A stretch of 64,000 nt of DNA from JABWBD01 sp040768665. GTDB lineage: Bacteria > Planctomycetota > Planctomycetia > Pirellulales > Thermoguttaceae. The DNA lies in the NCBI GenBank assembly GCA_040768665.1, contig JAXGMN010000053.1:1-64000 (forward strand). Direction: 5' to 3'. This document shows positions 43,707 through 53,365 of this stretch, piece by piece. The notes beneath the pieces are model-generated. The model saw only the letters and a list, made by a program, of their open reading frames with translations, made no database searches and was not told the DNA's origin. Each line of letters opens with the position of its first letter. Positions within the stretch are counted from its first letter, which is position 1. The position numbers were made by a program, and so were the translations under genes.

Positions 43707-46612
43707 GGAGTCCGATCGAAGGTGAATGGGTTCGCCGGATCATGCGTCACCGTCACCCGGACCGACGGCACGCCCTGGTCGACAACCACACGCGTCACGT
43801 TGGGCGCGTCGCTATAGGGATTATCCAGCGTCCAGTCGTGTTCGTCGCCCATCATGTAGAGGATCGGTTTGCCGAAGGCCTGTGCCGCTTCCACGAAGTC
43901 CTGGCCGAATTGCTGCCTGTCGTCACCTGTCGGATCGGGAAACGCATGGCCGAACATCACCATGCTGGTCACCTGGCTGCCGAAGTTGTTCAGGTTCTCG
44001 TTGACCCAATTCGCATCATCCGTCATCCGCTGCGACCATTCATCCTCGTCGTGCACGCTGCCACCGACCAGATTGATGCCGATGAACAGTACACCCGAGT
44101 GTACGAAAGCGAAGTTCTCTTCTCGGACCGACTGCCGGTACACGGTGAATGAATACGACCAGTGCTCGTCCAATCGCAACAGATGGTCTTCCCAATAGCT
44201 CCAAGCCCGGTCGGGGTCGGGAGAGTCGTTCCACTCGTTGTCGCCCGGCAAGATGAACACCGGTATTGACGACGTTTCCAAGGTGCTCGCCATACTCGTG
44301 TACACCGACTCATCCCACGGGCCACTACCGGATGTGATGTCGCCCACGTGCACGAAGAACTCGTCTGCGGCACCGATGTTGGCCAGATCCGCCTCCACGT
44401 CGTCCAGTTCCCCGTCTTCGTAGGGCACGTCTCCCATGACCCGGAAGACGATGGGAGACGGAGCCGTGCCGTCCGTGACCGTGACGGTAACGATTGCCGC
44501 GCTCGTATCCCCATCGGAATCGGTAATGGTGTACGTATACGTGTCGGTGCCGAGAAAGGTGTTGTTTGGTGTGTACGTGGTCGTCCCTGCGGCGGCGTCG
44601 AAAGCCACCGTGCCGTTGTTGCCCTGGGTTACGGAGGTAATCAACGTGGGCGGATCTCCCAGACCGTCATTCAGCATCACGTACGTCGTAACGGGCGTGG
44701 CGTGGTGCGTGGTTGCCGTGTCGTTCACGGCTGCTGGTGTCCTGTTCGCCGGGGGGCCGGAATTGCCCGGCACATATTCGACGTGCAAGAGCGGCGCCGC
44801 ACTCGCAGCGCCGTTGAACGACTCGGCCGTCCGGGCGCCCGTTCCCGTCACGATGATTGCCAGCGAGTTGCCGCTCGACCAGCCGGGCCGGTTGACAATC
44901 TCCTGAATCACCGCCGCCAGGTTCGGGGTCCGCTGGTCCAAGCCGGCCTCTCCCCGGACGTTCCAAGGCGCGGGCGACCACGGTACGGAAGCAAGCGTTT
45001 TGACTCGATTGGAGACGTTTCCGTCGGCCGATGCAAAGGTCGTGGCATTGTCGCTCGCCTGCCCATTGATCACGAGGGAAGTGGGAGTCGACCCGGTCTC
45101 GTCCGCCTGAAACTGAATATACGCATTCTGAATCGACGCGCCCGGCGGCAGGTTCACGCCGTTGAACCGCATGCCGACGATCTGCTGGTCTGACTTGTCC
45201 AGCGTCAGTTCCAGGTCGCTGCTGTTCAGATCCACGCTTCCAGAAGGTTGCTCCTCCGCATCATCCGAACCTGCGGCAAGCCGAACTTCGATCGTGACGG
45301 GGGCCGGGACGAATTCGGTGACACGGATCTCGATCGTCTGGCTCAAGGTCTGGAAGTCGTTCAGTCCGACAGTCGTGCCGTTGTCGGTAACGGTGAAACC
45401 AAACGTCTCGGGGCCCCCGAAGACATCGGCAGCAGCCTTGAACTGCATTCCCCGGATCTGCCCGAGCGTATAAGGGCCGGGAGTCACCACGGTCGTTCCG
45501 TCTGCCAGCACGATGTCGCCCAAAGTGGACGAGGGAACCGTGGTGACCCGGTAGCTCAGCGTCTGGCCGTTCTCGTCACTGCCGCCGCCCGGGCCGTAAG
45601 CCAGGTTCGTCAGGCCCAACGACGCGGCGGGAGAGTTCTGAACCACGGTTAAACTGCTGAGGGTGCCGCTGGTGCGAGCCGGAATGTCATTGACCTCGGC
45701 GACGGTAACGGTGAAGGTCGTTTCCACGAAAAGCACGGGAAAGCCGGTATCGGCAGCGCGCACCGTGATGTCGGCCGTTCCGCTGGCGTTGGGGGCATAG
45801 TCGAGGGTCAACGTGCCCAGCGCACTATTGATCGACGTTGCGGCAAAGAGGGCCGGGTTGGTGTTCGCCTGGATCGAGTACGTCAGGGAAGTGTCGGGAT
45901 CTTCGGGATCGCTGAATGCCGCAAAGAGATCGACGACGCTGTTGGCGGCGTCCTCGGCGACGGAGACGTCCGCGATTCCCGTCGTGACCGGCCGTTGATT
46001 CGGCGCCGCATTTCCCAGTGTGTACTCGACGTGCAAGAGCGGCGCCGCGCTCGCAGCGCCGTCGAACGACTCAGCCGTCCGAGAACCAGTTCCCGTCACA
46101 ATGATGGCCAGCGAATTGCCGCTCGACCAGCCGGGCCGGTTGACAATTTCCTGAATCACTGCGGCCAGATTCGGAGTCCGCTGGTCCGGGCCGGCCTCTC
46201 CGCGGACGTTCCAGGGCGCGGGTGACCATGGTGCCGACGCGGCCGTTGTGGCTCGGCTTGAAATACTTCCGCTCGTTGAAGCAAAAGTCGGAGCGCTGTC
46301 GATGGCCTGGCCACGGAAGGTGAGAGACGTGGGATCCGAACCTGTCTCGTCAGCCTGGAACTGAAGGTACGCGTTCTGAATATGCGCCGCCTGCGGAATG
46401 CTCACTCCGCCAAACCGCATGCCAATCGTCTGCTGGTTCGGACTGTCCAGAGTCAGCTCCAGGTCACTACTCGTCAGAGTCACTTTGCCAGAAGGCCGTT
46501 CCTCCGCATCATCAGAACTCGCCGCGATCCGGATCTGGACGGCGATCGTATCTGCCAACATCCGTCGTGTCTCGAGCTGTTCGAATACCAGACGCCTCTC
46601 TAGCGGATTCAT
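43703..46612 (-). CDS. LEPR-XLL surface protein with duplicated domain, Ig-like region and metallophosphoesterase
   Basis: A 969-residue protein; the ATG at 46612 has GGAG 6 bp upstream (another at 46624). The N-terminus ERRLVFEQLETRRMLA is the planctomycete LEPR-XLL motif. Two copies (about 23-200 and 435-625) of a ~180-residue unit, SSDDAEE...SSDLEL...G-x-RFxGVxxPxxAxIQNAY...IVTGTG-x-RTAESF-x-GA...APLLHVEY, surround cadherin/Ig-like strands (NQRPVTTGIADVSVAEDAANSVVDLFAAFSDPEDPD). The last ~230 residues are a metallophosphoesterase (VFRVMGDVPYEDGE; FFVHVGDITSGSG; FILPGDNEWND; MVMFGHAFPDP; MMGDEHDW). Likely surface-exposed. Confidence 0.85.
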   Translation of the reverse strand: MNPLERRLVFEQLETRRMLADTIAVQIRIAASSDDAEERPSGKVTLTSSDLELTLDSPNQQTIGMRFGGVSIPQAAHIQNAYLQFQADETGSDPTSLTFRGQAIDSAPTFASTSGSISSRATTAASAPWSPAPWNVRGEAGPDQRTPNLAAVIQEIVNRPGWSSGNSLAIIVTGTGSRTAESFDGAASAAPLLHVEYTLGNAAPNQRPVTTGIADVSVAEDAANSVVDLFAAFSDPEDPDTSLTYSIQANTNPALFAATSINSALGTLTLDYAPNASGTADITVRAADTGFPVLFVETTFTVTVAEVNDIPARTSGTLSSLTVVQNSPAASLGLTNLAYGPGGGSDENGQTLSYRVTTVPSSTLGDIVLADGTTVVTPGPYTLGQIRGMQFKAAADVFGGPETFGFTVTDNGTTVGLNDFQTLSQTIEIRVTEFVPAPVTIEVRLAAGSDDAEEQPSGSVDLNSSDLELTLDKSDQQIVGMRFNGVNLPPGASIQNAYIQFQADETGSTPTSLVINGQASDNATTFASADGNVSNRVKTLASVPWSPAPWNVRGEAGLDQRTPNLAAVIQEIVNRPGWSSGNSLAIIVTGTGARTAESFNGAASAAPLLHVEYVPGNSGPPANRTPAAVNDTATTHHATPVTTYVMLNDGLGDPPTLITSVTQGNNGTVAFDAAAGTTTYTPNNTFLGTDTYTYTITDSDGDTSAAIVTVTVTDGTAPSPIVFRVMGDVPYEDGELDDVEADLANIGAADEFFVHVGDITSGSGPWDESVYTSMASTLETSSIPVFILPGDNEWNDSPDPDRAWSYWEDHLLRLDEHWSYSFTVYRQSVREENFAFVHSGVLFIGINLVGGSVHDEDEWSQRMTDDANWVNENLNNFGSQVTSMVMFGHAFPDPTGDDRQQFGQDFVEAAQAFGKPILYMMGDEHDWTLDNPYSDAPNVTRVVVDQGVPSVRVTVTHDPANPFTFDRTP

Positions 46613-46664
46613 GGTGGGCTCCATTCGTGTTCCGGTTAGAGCCTATCCCACAACCTTGCGAGGA

Positions 46665-46752
46665 GAAGGGGACAGGCACCTCGCGAAGACGCCTATTCTC
46701 CCCGTTTTGCGAGTACTTGGCTCGGAGCCAGTCCCCGTTTTGTCAGGGCCTC
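46665..46752. repeat. 90-bp palindromic element, copy 2
   Basis: In the opposite orientation to the copy at 37346, sharing GGGGACAGGCACCTCGC, CTTGGCTCGGAGCC and GTCCCCGTTTTGTC in that order. The left arm has changed and an extra CCCCGTTTTGC lies inside. Confidence 0.9.
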
Positions 46753-46890
46753 TAAGCGAAGTGGCCAACACAACCGAATGCCGTTACTGCGGTCAAAAGA
46801 AAGCTACGGGTTGGAGGGACGAAGTCAAGCCTATTGCCTGGAAACAGGCGTTTAGGCGTGTGGGAGATGATCGCACCCCTCACGATTGTC

Positions 46891-46924
46891 ATCAGCCCGG
46901 CTGCTGGGAAGCAGCCGGGCTGAT
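46891..46924. repeat. AGCCCGGCT-type hairpin, copy 4
   Basis: A perfect 15-bp stem (ATCAGCCCGGCTGCT / AGCAGCCGGGCTGAT) with a GGGA loop, in a divergent intergenic region where a terminator is not expected. Confidence 0.92.
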
Positions 46925-47375
46925 ATGCGCGTAAATTCTCATCTGCCGCTTGCCTCAGATGTCCTCACAAGACGAGGACTGGTTCCGAGCCAAACAATTG
47001 AGCTACTGGTAGAATACCAACACTGAAGGACATTTTGACGCGTTTGATCGGCACCAGATCGACACCAAAGCTCGACCAGAGGTCCGCTTGCACGATTGCC
47101 GGGTAAACAAAGAATGAATTCGGTGCGCGTCGACGTCTCCAACCGGCCGTGTCGAGCAAGGAGGAGGCAGGTTGAGTCGTCGGGTACTCTCGATACGTAA
47201 CTACCTTGTCCAGGCGGGTTGGCGGTTTAAGCCGTATGGAAGTCGACGGCAACGCTTCTAAGAACATCAATCAACCCCCACACCCGTGTGCAACTCATGC
47301 ACTCCTGTCCGACGATCGTGGTTGGCCCACCATCAAGGACAGGGAGTTCTACGCATCTACCAACGGAGTCGGAAC

Positions 47376-50300
47376 ATGTTTCCTCAATGGTTACCATCGC
47401 AGGCGGGCGATGCTGTTCGTCGAGTACGAAGCGGTCGAACCGAAGAAGGCCCCGATCGCCGCAAGCGACACATCATCCGTCGCTTAAGTGTGGAGTCGCT
47501 TGAGGCACGCCTGGTGCTGGCAACCGCTGTCGCACTTCATGATCCTCCCGCAATCGCGGTGGCTGACGGTGAACCGCGGAGCGTGTCCTCTGTCGAGGCA
47601 GCAACCACCATGGAGGCAGACGACGCGTGTCTTGACTATCTGATTACGGATCGAAGCCTTGAATTACCCGTGCCCGCGATTCCTTTGCCGGGTTATCTCG
47701 AGCCCTTCCTTGACCCGGTTTTCGGTACGCGCGTCATCCGTGTGACTGATCCTGGAAACCCCATACCGTTAGACAACGTCGATAAAACATGGGGGCCCGT
47801 TGCGCGACACCACTATTCGACCGATCAGGCTTGGAATGCCGACCAGTCATTGCTGATGCTCGACCGGGGCACTCCGGGAGCAAGCCTGTTTCTCGATGGC
47901 AACACCTACGAGCCATTATTCCTCAAGGACCCACCGGGCCGCTTCCGTTGGCATCCTACGGACCCCGATCTCCTGATCTTTGTGGACGGCAACCAGATCG
48001 GTACCTGGAACGTCCTCACGGAAACAAAGAACGTCCTTGCCTCGTTGCAGGGCTATTCCGATTTTGACAAGGGCCCCAACCAGGGAATGTCGTCCAACGA
48101 CGGTAGTAAGATCGCCGTTGCCGGCTATAACGCCGCCGGGGAAGAGATTGTCTTTGTCTATGACCTGGCAAACAAGCAAAAGTATCCTGACTTTCTCTTG
48201 CCAGCCGGCACCAGTTCCGTGACGATTTCGCCATTAGGCAATTATGTGGTCATTTCCGGCGATCTGGATGGCGTGGATCAGACCCAGGTCTATGATCTCG
48301 AGGGCAATAAAGTTGGGCCGTTCTGGTCGGAGTTTCATCGCCCTGGCCATTTTGATTTGGCCGTGGATGAAAATGGCGACGAAGTCGCCGTGGGCCGCAG
48401 CAAGTCGGACCCCGACAAATATCTGGTCATCAAACGCCGCCTGAGCGACGGTGTGGTCACGGTCATCGCCGATGCCGGAGCCTCGCACACGTCGAGCCGA
48501 AATCTGGGACGGCCGGGGTGGGCTTATCTCTCGTATAACGACCCGTCGCTTGGGCCGTATTTCGCCGAGGTTGTGGCCGCCAGGCTTGACGGGAGTTTGG
48601 ATGTCCAACGGCTCGTACATACCCACGCGGTAATCAATGAGTACGTGACCGAGCCGCATGCATCCCCTTCGCCGGACGGAACGAAGGTGATCTTCGCAAG
48701 TAATTGGGACGATCCCAATGGGAATGTCGCGGCCTATGTCGTGGAGCTTTGCCGGGACCCGTCGATGATTCTGCCGACGGTGAACCTTACCGTCACCGAC
48801 GCGACGGCAACGGAAACAGGCAACGATACAGCCGTCATTGAGATTACCCGCACGGGCGATACGAGCGAGGATTTGACTCTTCACGCGTTATACACGGCAA
48901 GTGGGACAGCTGGCAACGGCACGGACTACCAACAGCTCAACGGCGTCGTGACCATCCCGGCCGGGGCCACGACCGCCATTCTCGAAATCGTTGCCATCGA
49001 CGACCTGTTCGCCGAGCAATCGGAAACGGTAACGATCGAGCTGTCGCCAGGCGCTTCTTACAACCTCGGTCCTTCTGGAAGCGGCACGGTTACGATCACC
49101 GACGGCGACGTCACCGACCATCTCTTCGTCTTGGAATCTCGGGTATCGGCCAGTTCGGACGATGCCGAGGAGTCGTCATCAGGGAGAATAGAAAGGGCCA
49201 GCAGCGATCTGGAGCTGGTTCTTGAAGACACCCTACAAACGGTCGGCATCCGGTTCGCCGGGGTGAATATTCCTCAAGGGGCGATCATTACCAACGCGTA
49301 TGTCCAGTTCCAGGTGGACGAGGCGAACAGCGAGACCACCGCACTGACCATCCAGGGTCAGGCTGCGGACAACGCGCCGACCTTCACGTCGACAGATTTC
49401 GACATTTCGTCCAGATCGCGTACGACGAATCGGGTATCCTGGTCCCCAGCAGCGTGGCCGGAGAGGGGAGCCGCAGGTCCCGACCAGCAGACGCCGAACC
49501 TCGCCTCGGTGATTCAAGAGATCGTGGATCGAAGTGGTTGGAGGAGCGCCAACTCCCTGGCGTTGATCGTTACAGGAAGCGGAAAGCGGGTCGCCGAGTC
49601 GTTCGACGGAGACCAGGCGGCAGCTCCCTTGCTCCATGTCGAGTACACCACGGATCCGGGTGTCAACCGGGCTCCGCTTGCCGAGGCGCAATCGGTGACG
49701 ACCCAGGAAAACACCGCCGTGGCCATTACGCTTTCGGCCCAAGACCCCGATGGAGATCCACTGACATTCGACGTGGTCGACCCTCCGACCAGCGGCGTCC
49801 TTTCCGGGACAGGCTCCAACCGGACGTACACACCCAACAGCGGTTACATCGGCCAGGACAGCTTCACGTTTTGGGCCCGTGACGGCCAAGCCTACTCGAA
49901 CGTGGCCACCGTGACCATCGAGGTCACCGAGGTGATTGGGCCCGAAACCCACTACAGTACGGATACGCAGTTGCCACTCGCCGACGCACATCCGAGGAAC
50001 GGGAAGGCGAAGAGACTTCTTCCACGCTGGCGATTTCGTCGCAAGATACGTCGATCACCAGCATCGGCACATTGGAACTGGCGATCTCGATCGACAACGG
50101 CGGCACGTCTATGACGGATCTCTCGGCCGTTCTGATCAGCCCCAGTCGAACGAAGCAGGAGATCGCGGTTTTGACTTCGGGGGTCTTCCCGATGCCCGCT
50201 GTTGAAGGACAATCGCTGGCCGGAAACTGGACTCTGGAGATTACCGACTCGGTCAGCAACAGCCGTCATGTGCTGACGAGTTGGTCGCTTACGGCCACGC

Positions 50301-50527
50301 CATTCGAAGCGGTTGACGCCTTTGCCGCAGTCGGTGACCAGACGATTCTCACGGACCAGGCAATCGATCGGAACGTTTCCGTGCCTTCGAGAGGTATCCC
50401 GCCGGACCAGTTGGCCGCAATTCTCTGGCTGGAGAGCGTCGAAAAGCTCGAACAGCGGAACACCAACTCCGGGAGGAGGGCAGAAGATCCCGACGGCGTT
50501 GATGAAGTCTTCACCATGTGGGAGTAA
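47376..50527 (+). pseudogene. LEPR-XLL surface protein (propeller, Calx-beta, P-domain), frameshifted
   Basis: The first frame stops at 50114; the rest continues in another frame to 50527. The start at 47376 (GGAG upstream) gives a basic leader and RRLSVESLEARLVLA. Then come a TolB-like propeller (about 80-450), a Calx-beta domain (LPTVNLTVTDATATETGNDTAV... TVTITDGD), one copy of the ~180-residue SSDDAEE...LLHVEY unit also found in the neighbour, and an Ig/cadherin-like part (NRAPLAEAQSVTTQENTAVAI). At about 49986-49992 the frame changes; one added base gives a P/homoB-like domain (TLAISSQDTSITSIGTLELAISIDNGG... GNWTLEITDSVSN) and an intact 1050-residue product. It may be a real mutation or a sequencing error. 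Confidence 0.8.
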
Positions 50528-50867
50528 TCAGCCTTGGGTTAGCGGATGAATGCTGTACCCGGGAGGGGGTCGCGGTCATTCTTCGGTGAGCGGCATACTC
50601 CTTCCCGCCAAAGACGCTGGCCGAACGAATGGACTGTCCCCGGGCGCCCTGGGAACGGTTAGGTAAACCCCGTCTTTCCTATTGAGCTGGCAGTTCTTGA
50701 CCCGCAGAGGCTCAAGCATACAATAATTCTACACCTATTGGTAAATAATTTTCCAGGGGGCGTTGGCGGCTCGACTTGCGGGGGGGAGGGTCGGCGCCAT
50801 TTCGCCAGCTCAGCCGGGCGTGGTCCCGGATTGTTTGCGGTAGTCAGCGATTTTTGAAAGGAAGATC
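50528..50867. other. Intergenic region upstream of the nitric oxide reductase gene
   Basis: 340 bp. The left part (50605-50665) resembles a decayed half of the 130-bp palindromic element. The right part carries the candidate promoter and AATAATT repeats described separately. Confidence 0.6.
50697..50750 (+). promoter_or_regulatory. Candidate promoter and operator for the NO reductase gene
   Basis: TTGACC (50697) and TACAAT (50719) lie 16 bp apart, a good sigma-70-like pair. Two direct AATAATT repeats follow at 50722 and 50744, 22 bp apart (two helical turns), the first overlapping the -10 box. This is a candidate operator, perhaps for the Rrf2 regulator downstream (inference; no known consensus was matched). 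The start codon is about 145 bp further. Confidence 0.45.
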
Positions 50868-53258
50868 ATGCGATACGGGAAACTATGGCTGGGCCTCTGG
50901 GTCGTGATCATCGGTTCATTCGCGGTGTTGGGATACTACGGCAGGGAGATCTATCGGCACGCCCCTCCGATTCCCGAACGCGTGGTGACTGCGGCGGGCG
51001 AGGTCCTGTTTACCGGCCGGGACATTCGCGACGGGCAGAACGTTTGGCAGTCGTTGGGCGGCCAGGAGTTGGGGAGTATTTGGGGCCACGGAGCGTACGT
51101 CGCGCCCGACTGGTCGGCAGACTGGCTGCACCGAGAATGTCTGTGGCTACTCGACCACTGGAGCCGGAAAGAACACGGAGAGCCTTACCATACTTTGGCG
51201 GGGGCGCAGCAAGCCGCGCTGCGCTCGATGTTGCGCGACGAGATCCGCACGAACACCTACGATTCGGCACGCGAGGAAATCGTGGTGTCCTCCGAGCGGG
51301 CATCTGCCATCGACGCGGTCGGCCGTTACTACGCCGCCATCTTCGGCGATGCCGAACAATTCCCGGCCGACGTTGCCGGCCTCGCCGATGGAAGGATGAC
51401 TCCTGACGAATTGCGTAACGCCTACGCCGTGGCGAAGTCGACCGTGCGCGATCCGGAACGTCAACGACAACTCAATGCGTTCTTCTTCTGGGCCGCCTGG
51501 TCATGCGGGACCGAGCGTCCCGTCGACGATGACGCGATCGCCACAGCCGGCGTGAGTTCGGCCGCTCCGCCGATCACCTACACGAACAACTGGCCCGCTG
51601 AACCGCTGATCGACAATCGGCCCAGTGGGGCCATCGTCGTATGGTCGGTAATCAGTTTTGTCCTCCTGCTGGCGGGAATTGGAGCATTGGCGTGGTACTA
51701 TGCCGTGCTGAAACATCGCGAGGAAGAGCCCGCCGCGTTATCGCAGTCGGATCCTTTGCTGGCGTTGAAACCGACGCCGTCGATGAAGGCAACCTTAAAG
51801 TACTTCTGGGTCGTCGCGGCTTTGATCGTCGTTCAGGTTGGACTGGGCGCCGTCACTGCGCACTACGGCGTCGAGGGCGAGGGGTTTTACGGAATCCCTT
51901 TGGCGGAATGGCTGCCTTACTCCGTAACGCGGACGTGGCACGTACAGTTGGCGATCTTCTGGATCGCAACTGCCTGGTTGGCGACCGGGTTGTTCATTGC
52001 GCCCGCGGTCTCCGGCCACGAACCGAAGTATCAGCGGGCCGGCGTCAACTTCCTCTTTATCTGTTTACTGATCATTGTTGGCGGAACACTTTTTGGAACG
52101 TGGTTCGCCACGAGGCAACGGATGAGCCTGGAAATGAACTACTGGTTCGGACACCAGGGATACGAATACGTCGATCTGGGGCGATTCTGGCAACTCTTCC
52201 TGCTGGTCGGGCTGTTTTTGTGGCTGGCGCTCATGGTAAGAGGATTGGCTCCGGCGTTCCGTAAGAAAGAAGAGAACAAAAACCTCTTAGGGATGTTCGT
52301 CGTGGCGTCGGCTGCAATCGCGCTGTTTTACGGCGCGGGCATCATGTGGGGCCGGCAGACGAACCTCGCCATTGCCGAGTATTGGCGGTGGTGGGTCGTG
52401 CATCTCTGGGTAGAAGGGTTTTTCGAGGTTTTCGCCACGGTCGTGATCGCGTTTCTGTTTACGCGCATGGGACTGCTGCGTACGGCGACCGCGACAGCCG
52501 CCGTCATTTTCTCCAGCACGATTTTCCTCTCCGGCGGCATCATCGGCACCTTCCACCATCTCTACTTCACGGGCACGCCCACCGCCATCCTGGCCCTGGG
52601 GGCGACCTTCAGTGCGCTGGAAGTTGTTCCCCTCGTGCTCATCGGTTTTGAAGCGTACGAAAACCTGACTCTCAGCCGGGCGCGACCTTGGGTAAGGGCC
52701 TACAAATGGCCGATTTACTTCTTCGTCGGCGTCGCGTTCTGGAACCTTGTAGGAGCCGGGTTGTTCGGCTTTCTGATCAACCCGCCGATCGCGCTTTATT
52801 ACATGCAGGGTTTGAACACGACGCCCGTCCACGGCCACACGGCGCTATTCGGCGTTTATGGACTGCTGGGCATGGGGCTGATGCTGTTCTGCTTGAAAGG
52901 CCTGGCGACGCACAATGTCTGGCGGACCGGGGTGCTGAGCTTCTCGTTCTGGGCCATCAACATCGGCCTGGCCCTGATGGTGCTCTTGTCCGTGCTTCCG
53001 GTCGGCCTGGCGCAGACATGGGCCAGCGTGGAGCATGGTCTCTGGTATGCCCGTTCGGCCGAGTTTCTTCAGAACGACACGCTGCACGCCATCCGCTGGT
53101 TGCGAGTCATCGGGGACACCGTCTTTGCCCTCGGCGCTTTCGGCTTCGGCTGGTTTGTGGTCGGGCTGAAAACGGGTTGGTCGATCAAGGACGAGCCCGA
53201 AGATCTCGTGGAACTGGCCGAGGAGCCGGAAGAAGCGGTTGCTACGGCGGCACCCTGA
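50868..53258 (+). CDS. norZ: Quinol-dependent nitric oxide reductase (single-subunit qNOR)
   Basis: A 796-residue inner-membrane enzyme reducing 2 NO to N2O with electrons from quinol, either for detoxification or partial denitrification. The start at 50868 has AAGGAAG upstream. An N-terminal helix and a ~220-residue periplasmic domain (residues 35-250, no CxxCH haem-c site) precede about 12 helices. Metal ligands are readable: TRTWHVQLA, RWWVVHLWVEGFFEV (His and Glu near FeB), GTFHHLYFTG (His pair) and TPVHGHTALFG. The length matches qNOR rather than the two-subunit cNOR. A terminator-like hairpin and an Rrf2 regulator gene follow. The only NO-linked enzyme in the window. Confidence 0.95.
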   Translation: MRYGKLWLGLWVVIIGSFAVLGYYGREIYRHAPPIPERVVTAAGEVLFTGRDIRDGQNVWQSLGGQELGSIWGHGAYVAPDWSADWLHRECLWLLDHWSRKEHGEPYHTLAGAQQAALRSMLRDEIRTNTYDSAREEIVVSSERASAIDAVGRYYAAIFGDAEQFPADVAGLADGRMTPDELRNAYAVAKSTVRDPERQRQLNAFFFWAAWSCGTERPVDDDAIATAGVSSAAPPITYTNNWPAEPLIDNRPSGAIVVWSVISFVLLLAGIGALAWYYAVLKHREEEPAALSQSDPLLALKPTPSMKATLKYFWVVAALIVVQVGLGAVTAHYGVEGEGFYGIPLAEWLPYSVTRTWHVQLAIFWIATAWLATGLFIAPAVSGHEPKYQRAGVNFLFICLLIIVGGTLFGTWFATRQRMSLEMNYWFGHQGYEYVDLGRFWQLFLLVGLFLWLALMVRGLAPAFRKKEENKNLLGMFVVASAAIALFYGAGIMWGRQTNLAIAEYWRWWVVHLWVEGFFEVFATVVIAFLFTRMGLLRTATATAAVIFSSTIFLSGGIIGTFHHLYFTGTPTAILALGATFSALEVVPLVLIGFEAYENLTLSRARPWVRAYKWPIYFFVGVAFWNLVGAGLFGFLINPPIALYYMQGLNTTPVHGHTALFGVYGLLGMGLMLFCLKGLATHNVWRTGVLSFSFWAINIGLALMVLLSVLPVGLAQTWASVEHGLWYARSAEFLQNDTLHAIRWLRVIGDTVFALGAFGFGWFVVGLKTGWSIKDEPEDLVELAEEPEEAVATAAP

Positions 53259-53283
53259 TTCATACCCCGAACCGAGTGTGCGT

Positions 53284-53324
53284 GGGCGCATCCTCAATCC
53301 GTCGCTCGGGTGCGCCCGGTTTTT
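53284..53324 (+). terminator. Terminator after the NO reductase gene
   Basis: GGGCGCA-TCC pairs with GG-TGCGCCC around a 14-base loop, then GGTTTTT. It lies between norZ and the Rrf2 gene, so the two may be separately transcribed or only partly read through. Confidence 0.7.
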
Positions 53325-53365
53325 GGCAAAATGCGAAGCCACGCAACCTCAGGGAGGTTCTTTCC

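Larger units (their letters stand above)
46613..47375. other. Divergent intergenic region with palindromic repeats
   Basis: About 760 bp between two divergent LEPR-XLL genes. It holds the second clear copy of the 90-bp element (46665-46752), a perfect AGCCCGGCT hairpin (46891-46924) and a partial relative of the 90-bp element (46971-47045, GGACTGGTTCCGAGCCAA). No promoter was located. The AGCCCGGCT hairpin lies between divergent starts, so it is not a terminator of either gene. Confidence 0.6.
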
